Assembly (NCBI RefSeq): GCF_029846255.1
Contig: NZ_JARVWQ010000002.1
Span: 1,240,001 to 1,304,000 of the forward strand
DNA: 64,000 nucleotides
Direction of reading: 5' to 3'
Origin: Amnibacterium sp. CER49
Lineage (GTDB): Bacteria > Actinomycetota > Actinomycetes > Actinomycetales > Microbacteriaceae
Shown: positions 60,656-64,000 of the stretch, piece after piece
Position numbering within the stretch: the stretch's first letter is position 1
Layout: each line of letters opens with the position of its first letter
The notes under the pieces: model-generated
What the model was told of the DNA's origin: nothing
Databases searched by the model: none
Seen by the model: only the letters and a program-made list of their open reading frames with translations
Translations under genes and position numbers: made by a program

Positions 60656-63043
60656 ATGTCGTCGAACGAGCAGCAGGCACCGGAGCAGCAGGGGACCGCG
60701 CCGTGGCGCGACGCGTCACTCGGCGCGCAGGAGCGGGTCGCGGCGCTGATCGGCGCGATGACGCTGCGGGAGAAGACCGCGCAGCTCTACGGCGTGTGGC
60801 TCGGCGCGGACCCCGAGGGGCCCGGCGTGGCGCCCCACCAGTCCGAGCTCGACAAGGGCTTCGACCTCGACGAGCTGCTCACCTCCGGCCTCGGGCAGAT
60901 CACCCGCGCCTTCGGCACGAACCCGATCGACCCGGCGCAGGGCGCGGCGACCCTCGCCCGGCTGCAGCGCCGCATCGCGGCGTCGAACCGCTTCGGCCTG
61001 CCCGCGCTCGCGCACGAGGAGTGCCTCGCCGGCTTCACCACGTGGAAGGCGACCGCCTACCCGGTGCCGCTGTCCTGGGGCGCGACCTTCGACCCCGACC
61101 TGATCGAGCGGATGGCCACGCGGATCGGCACGTCGATGCGCGCCGTCGGCGTGCACCAGGGGCTCGCGCCGGTGCTCGACGTGGTGCGCGACCTCCGCTG
61201 GGGCCGGGTCGAGGAGACGATCGGCGAGGACCCGTACCTGATCGGCCGCATCGCGACCGCCTACGTGCGCGGCCTCGAGTCCACGGGGATCGTCGCGACG
61301 CTGAAGCACTTCGCGGGCTACTCGGCCTCACGCGCCGGACGCAACCTCGCGCCCGTGAGCATGGGGCCGCGCGAGTTCGCCGACGTGATCCTGCCGCCGT
61401 TCGAGATGGCCGTCGCCGAGAGCGGCGTCCGCTCGGTCATGCACTCGTACGCGGAGGTCGACGGGGTGCCCGCCGCCGCGAACGAGGAGCTGCTCACCGG
61501 CCTGCTCCGCGACACGTGGGGCTTCGACGGCACCGTCGTCGCCGACTACTTCGGCATCGGGTTCCTGAGGATCCTGCACGGTGTCGCCGGCACGGACGGC
61601 GAGGCGGGCCGGCTCGCGCTCACCGCGGGCGTCGACGTCGAGCTGCCCGGCCCGAAGGCGTTCCTCGAGCCGCTGCTCGAGGAGATCGAGTCGGGCAGGC
61701 TCCCCGAGTCGGTGGTCGACCGGGCCCTCGAGCGGGTGCTGCGCCAGAAGCTCGAGCTCGGCCTGCTCGACGCCGACTGGGACGCGAAGCCCGCCGCCCT
61801 CACCGAGGAGCAGCTCGAGATCGGTGCGCAGATCGCCGGCAGCATCGACCTCGATCGGGCCGACGACCGCGCCCTCGCCCGCCGCATCGCGGAGGAGGCG
61901 GTCGTGCTGCTGAAGAACGACGGCGTGCTGCCGCTGTCGGGCGCCGGCCGCATCGCGGTCGTCGGGCCCGCCGCCGACGACCCGTTCACGATGCTCGGCT
62001 GCTACTCGTTCCCGAGCCACGTCGGCTCGAACCATCCGGAGCTGCCGCTCGGCGTCGCCATCCCGACCGTGCTCGAGGCGCTCCGCGCCGAGCTGCCGGA
62101 CCGCGAGATCGTGTTCGAGCAGGGCGTGACCGTCGACGGTCCCGACGCCTCCGGCATCGACGCCGCGGTGGCGGCCGCCCGCGACGCCGGGCTCGCGATC
62201 GTGGTGGTCGGCGACCGCGCGGGCCTCTTCGGCCGCGGCACCTCGGGCGAGGGCTGCGACGCGGAGGACCTCGCCCTGCCGGGCCTGCAGCAGCGGCTGG
62301 TCGACGCGGTGCTCGACACCGGCACGCCCGTCGTGCTCGTCGTCGACTCGGGGCGCCCGTACGCGCTCGGCAGCGCCCCGGAGCGCGCGGGCGCGATCGT
62401 GCAGGCGTACTTCCCCGGCGAGGAGGGCGGCACGGCGATCGCGCGCGTGCTCACGGGCGCGGTGAACCCGTCCGGCCGCCTGCCGGTCAGCGTGCCGCGG
62501 CACCCGGGCGGCCAGCCGTGGACCTACCTGAGCCAGATCCTCGCGCAGCGCAGCGAGACGTCGAACATCGACCCGACGCCCGCCTACCCGTTCGGTGCCG
62601 GCCTCTCGTACACGTCGTTCGACTGGTCCGGGCTCACGGTGGAGGGGGACGCCGGGACCACGGCGTCGATCCCGACGGACGGCTCGGTGCGGCTCGGGAT
62701 CACGGTCGCGAACACCGGCCCGATCGCCGGCACCGAGGTCGTGCAGCTCTACCTGCACGACCCGGTCGCCTCGGTGACCCGGCCGGTCGTGAAGCTCCTC
62801 GGCTTCGCCCGCGTCGACCTCGAGGCGGGCGCGAGCGCGACGATCGCCTTCACCGTCCCCGCCGACGTGACGTCGTTCGTCGGCCGCGACCTCGCCCGCA
62901 TCGTCGAGCCGGGCGCCATCGAGCTGCGGCTCGGCGCCTCGAGCGCCGACGTGCGGGCCACGGCCGCCGTCGAGCTCACCGGTCAGGTGCGCACGGTCGA
63001 CCACACCCGCGCGCTGCACTGCGCGGTCGCGGTCGGGCGCTGA
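60656..63043 (+). CDS. Glycoside hydrolase family 3 beta-xylosidase/beta-glucosidase
   Basis: 795 aa, ATG after GAGGAG. No signal peptide. GH3 N-domain: MTLREKTAQLYGVWLG, LALAHEECLAGF-type PALAHEECLAGF, RWGRVEETIGEDPYLIG, LKHFAGYSASRAGRN, and nucleophile Asp297 in GTVVADYFGIGFL. C-domain: VVLLKNDGVLPLS, VVVGDRAGLFGRGTSGEG, FPGEEGGTAIARVL; then YPFGAGLSYTSFDW and a Fn3-like end. The pattern resembles beta-xylosidases/exo-xylosidases. The neighbouring CE7 deacetylase supports a xylan-oligosaccharide role. Confidence 0.92.
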   Translation: MSSNEQQAPEQQGTAPWRDASLGAQERVAALIGAMTLREKTAQLYGVWLGADPEGPGVAPHQSELDKGFDLDELLTSGLGQITRAFGTNPIDPAQGAATLARLQRRIAASNRFGLPALAHEECLAGFTTWKATAYPVPLSWGATFDPDLIERMATRIGTSMRAVGVHQGLAPVLDVVRDLRWGRVEETIGEDPYLIGRIATAYVRGLESTGIVATLKHFAGYSASRAGRNLAPVSMGPREFADVILPPFEMAVAESGVRSVMHSYAEVDGVPAAANEELLTGLLRDTWGFDGTVVADYFGIGFLRILHGVAGTDGEAGRLALTAGVDVELPGPKAFLEPLLEEIESGRLPESVVDRALERVLRQKLELGLLDADWDAKPAALTEEQLEIGAQIAGSIDLDRADDRALARRIAEEAVVLLKNDGVLPLSGAGRIAVVGPAADDPFTMLGCYSFPSHVGSNHPELPLGVAIPTVLEALRAELPDREIVFEQGVTVDGPDASGIDAAVAAARDAGLAIVVVGDRAGLFGRGTSGEGCDAEDLALPGLQQRLVDAVLDTGTPVVLVVDSGRPYALGSAPERAGAIVQAYFPGEEGGTAIARVLTGAVNPSGRLPVSVPRHPGGQPWTYLSQILAQRSETSNIDPTPAYPFGAGLSYTSFDWSGLTVEGDAGTTASIPTDGSVRLGITVANTGPIAGTEVVQLYLHDPVASVTRPVVKLLGFARVDLEAGASATIAFTVPADVTSFVGRDLARIVEPGAIELRLGASSADVRATAAVELTGQVRTVDHTRALHCAVAVGR

Positions 63044-63067
63044 GCCCGGGGTCGTCCCCGGGGCTCC

Positions 63068-64000
63068 TCACATGAGCAGGCGCCGGAAGAAGGCGAGCGC
63101 GGCCGCGTCGTCGTCGGGGCCGCCGCCCTCGTGCCCGTTGAACCGGTGCACGACCAGCTCCTTCTCGCTCCCCGCGTACGCGTTGTAGGCGGCGAACACC
63201 GTCGACGGCGGCACGATCGGGTCCATCAGCGCGGTCGTGAGCAGCGCCGGCACGCGGCCCCGCTCGGCGAAGTGGACGCCGTCGATGTACGACAGGGTGC
63301 GCAGCACGGTCTCGGCGTCGTCGCGGTGCATAGCGAGGTAGCGCCGGATCTCGGCGAACGGGTCCGAGTCGGTGATCGTGATCGCCCGCGGGAAGTCGGC
63401 GAGGAACGGCACGCGCGCCACCACCCCGCGCACACCGTCCGCGAGCGCCGCCGCGGCGAGCGCGGTGCCGCCGCCCTGGCTGATGCCGGTGACGCCGACC
63501 CGGTCGCCGTCGACCTGCTCGAGCGAGCGGGCGGCGTCGACCGCGAGCACCGCGTCGGTGAAGAGGCGCGTGTAGTAGTAGGTGCGCGGGTCGCGGATGC
63601 CGCGGGTCATCGAGCCCGGGATGGCGGGGCCGGCCGAGCCGAAGTCGTCGGGCGTCGCGCCGCGGCTCCATCCCGAGCCCTGACCGCGGGTGTCCATGTG
63701 GAGGTGCGCGAACCCGGCGGCCGCCCAGAGCAGGTTCTCGGTCGGAGCACCGCGGCCGCCGCCGTACCCGACGTACTCGACGACCGCGGGCAGCGGCCCC
63801 GTCGCGGCCGCGGGCAGCCGCAGCCACGCCTTGATCGGCTGCCCGTTCCAGCCGCTGAAGGTGACGTCGAGCACCCGGATCGCGGTGAGCCCGCAGTCCT
63901 CCTCCCGCACCTCGACGGCGGCGGCGGCGGCACGGGACCGGGAGAGCTCCTCCTGCCAGAAGGCGTCGAAGTCGGCGGGGGCGACGGAGCTCGAGCGGTG
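63068..64000 (-). CDS. CE7 acetylxylan esterase/cephalosporin-C deacetylase, 5' end beyond window
   Basis: 310 codons visible; open to the last base, so the N-terminus is missing (the GTG at 63910 is internal; upstream SVAPADFDAFWQEELS is typical CE7 sequence). Alpha/beta-hydrolase: oxyanion region VVEYVGYGGGRG, HMDTRGQGSGW (the RGQ motif of CE7), nucleophile Ser in VGVTGISQGGGTALAAAA, Asp in LLTTALMDPIVPPSTVFAAY, and His in NGHEGGG. It removes acetyl groups from xylo-oligosaccharides. Convergent with the GH3 gene, 24-nt gap. Confidence 0.93.
   Translation of the reverse strand, partial: HRSSSVAPADFDAFWQEELSRSRAAAAAVEVREEDCGLTAIRVLDVTFSGWNGQPIKAWLRLPAAATGPLPAVVEYVGYGGGRGAPTENLLWAAAGFAHLHMDTRGQGSGWSRGATPDDFGSAGPAIPGSMTRGIRDPRTYYYTRLFTDAVLAVDAARSLEQVDGDRVGVTGISQGGGTALAAAALADGVRGVVARVPFLADFPRAITITDSDPFAEIRRYLAMHRDDAETVLRTLSYIDGVHFAERGRVPALLTTALMDPIVPPSTVFAAYNAYAGSEKELVVHRFNGHEGGGPDDDAAALAFFRRLLM

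Overview
The window is very GC-rich (I estimate above 70%, not counted). It has frequent GTG starts, many 4-bp ATGA/GTGA gene overlaps, Actinobacteria-type promoters with -10 boxes such as TAGCGT and TAGGCT, and actinobacterial gene families (F420-type LLM oxidoreductase, polyprenol-phosphomannose synthase, DUF2510, SigE-like ECF sigma, TOPRIM protein of the OLD class). The housekeeping genes rsmA, ispE, an ABC-F ATPase, tRNA-Gln, glmU, prs, rplY and pth all lie on the minus strand in the order seen in Actinobacteria. A member of the Microbacteriaceae is my best guess. I see no phage, IS element, CRISPR array or rRNA.

Layout. 0-3.5 kb: end of a secreted S53 (sedolisin) protease, a small membrane protein, the degraded C-terminal remnant of an NRAMP metal transporter, pth and rplY. 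3.5-5.5 kb: gabT flanked by two tandem repeat arrays. 5.5-11.3 kb: gluconate/pentose-phosphate group (gntK, a 2-hydroxyacid dehydrogenase, an aldo/keto reductase, gnd, a histidine-phosphatase protein, nnrD). 11.4-15.5 kb: SDR, LLM oxidoreductase, polyprenol-P-mannose synthase and a multi-spanning glycosyltransferase. 15.5-20 kb: DedA-response regulator-histidine kinase operon divergent from a DUF347 membrane protein, then FetB. 20-28 kb: GH3 glycosidase, orphan sugar ABC permease, two SDRs, Na+/H+ antiporter, PepSY protein. 27.5-38 kb: APH-like kinase, AzlCD, methyltransferase, SGNH hydrolase, a lipoprotein/epimerase/reductase operon, TOPRIM protein plus CoA transferase, and a DUF2510 protein. 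38-44.5 kb: prs, glmU, tRNA-Gln, PadR with its DUF4097 partner, a second membrane glycosyltransferase and a nucleotidyltransferase. 44.5-52 kb: ABC-F, an ECF sigma/membrane protein/lipoprotein operon, ispE, a DUF2382 protein and rsmA. 52-60.6 kb: zinc alcohol dehydrogenase, aldehyde dehydrogenase, then a molybdenum-enzyme block (mobA-like, moeA, FdhF-type oxidoreductase, fdhD) and an aldo/keto reductase. 60.6-64 kb: second GH3 enzyme and the start-less end of a CE7 acetyl esterase.

How it works together. Carbohydrate use is a recurring theme: two GH3 glycosidases, a CE7 esterase, a sugar permease, an aldose epimerase, gluconokinase plus 6-phosphogluconate dehydrogenase, and several aldo/keto reductases. 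The mobA/moeA/fdhD genes supply and sulfurate the molybdenum cofactor for the adjacent FdhF-type enzyme.

The most unusual content is between genes. There are two tandem arrays (31-bp and 37-bp units), one of which is an amplified copy of the 3' end of gntK. Long perfect palindromes of several sequence classes sit just 3' of genes, and a pair of 93-bp direct repeats lies between convergent genes. About fourteen genes have a -10-like box only 6-8 nt before the start codon, which points to widespread leaderless transcription. I found no complete new enzymatic or defence system; the repeat biology is the best lead.
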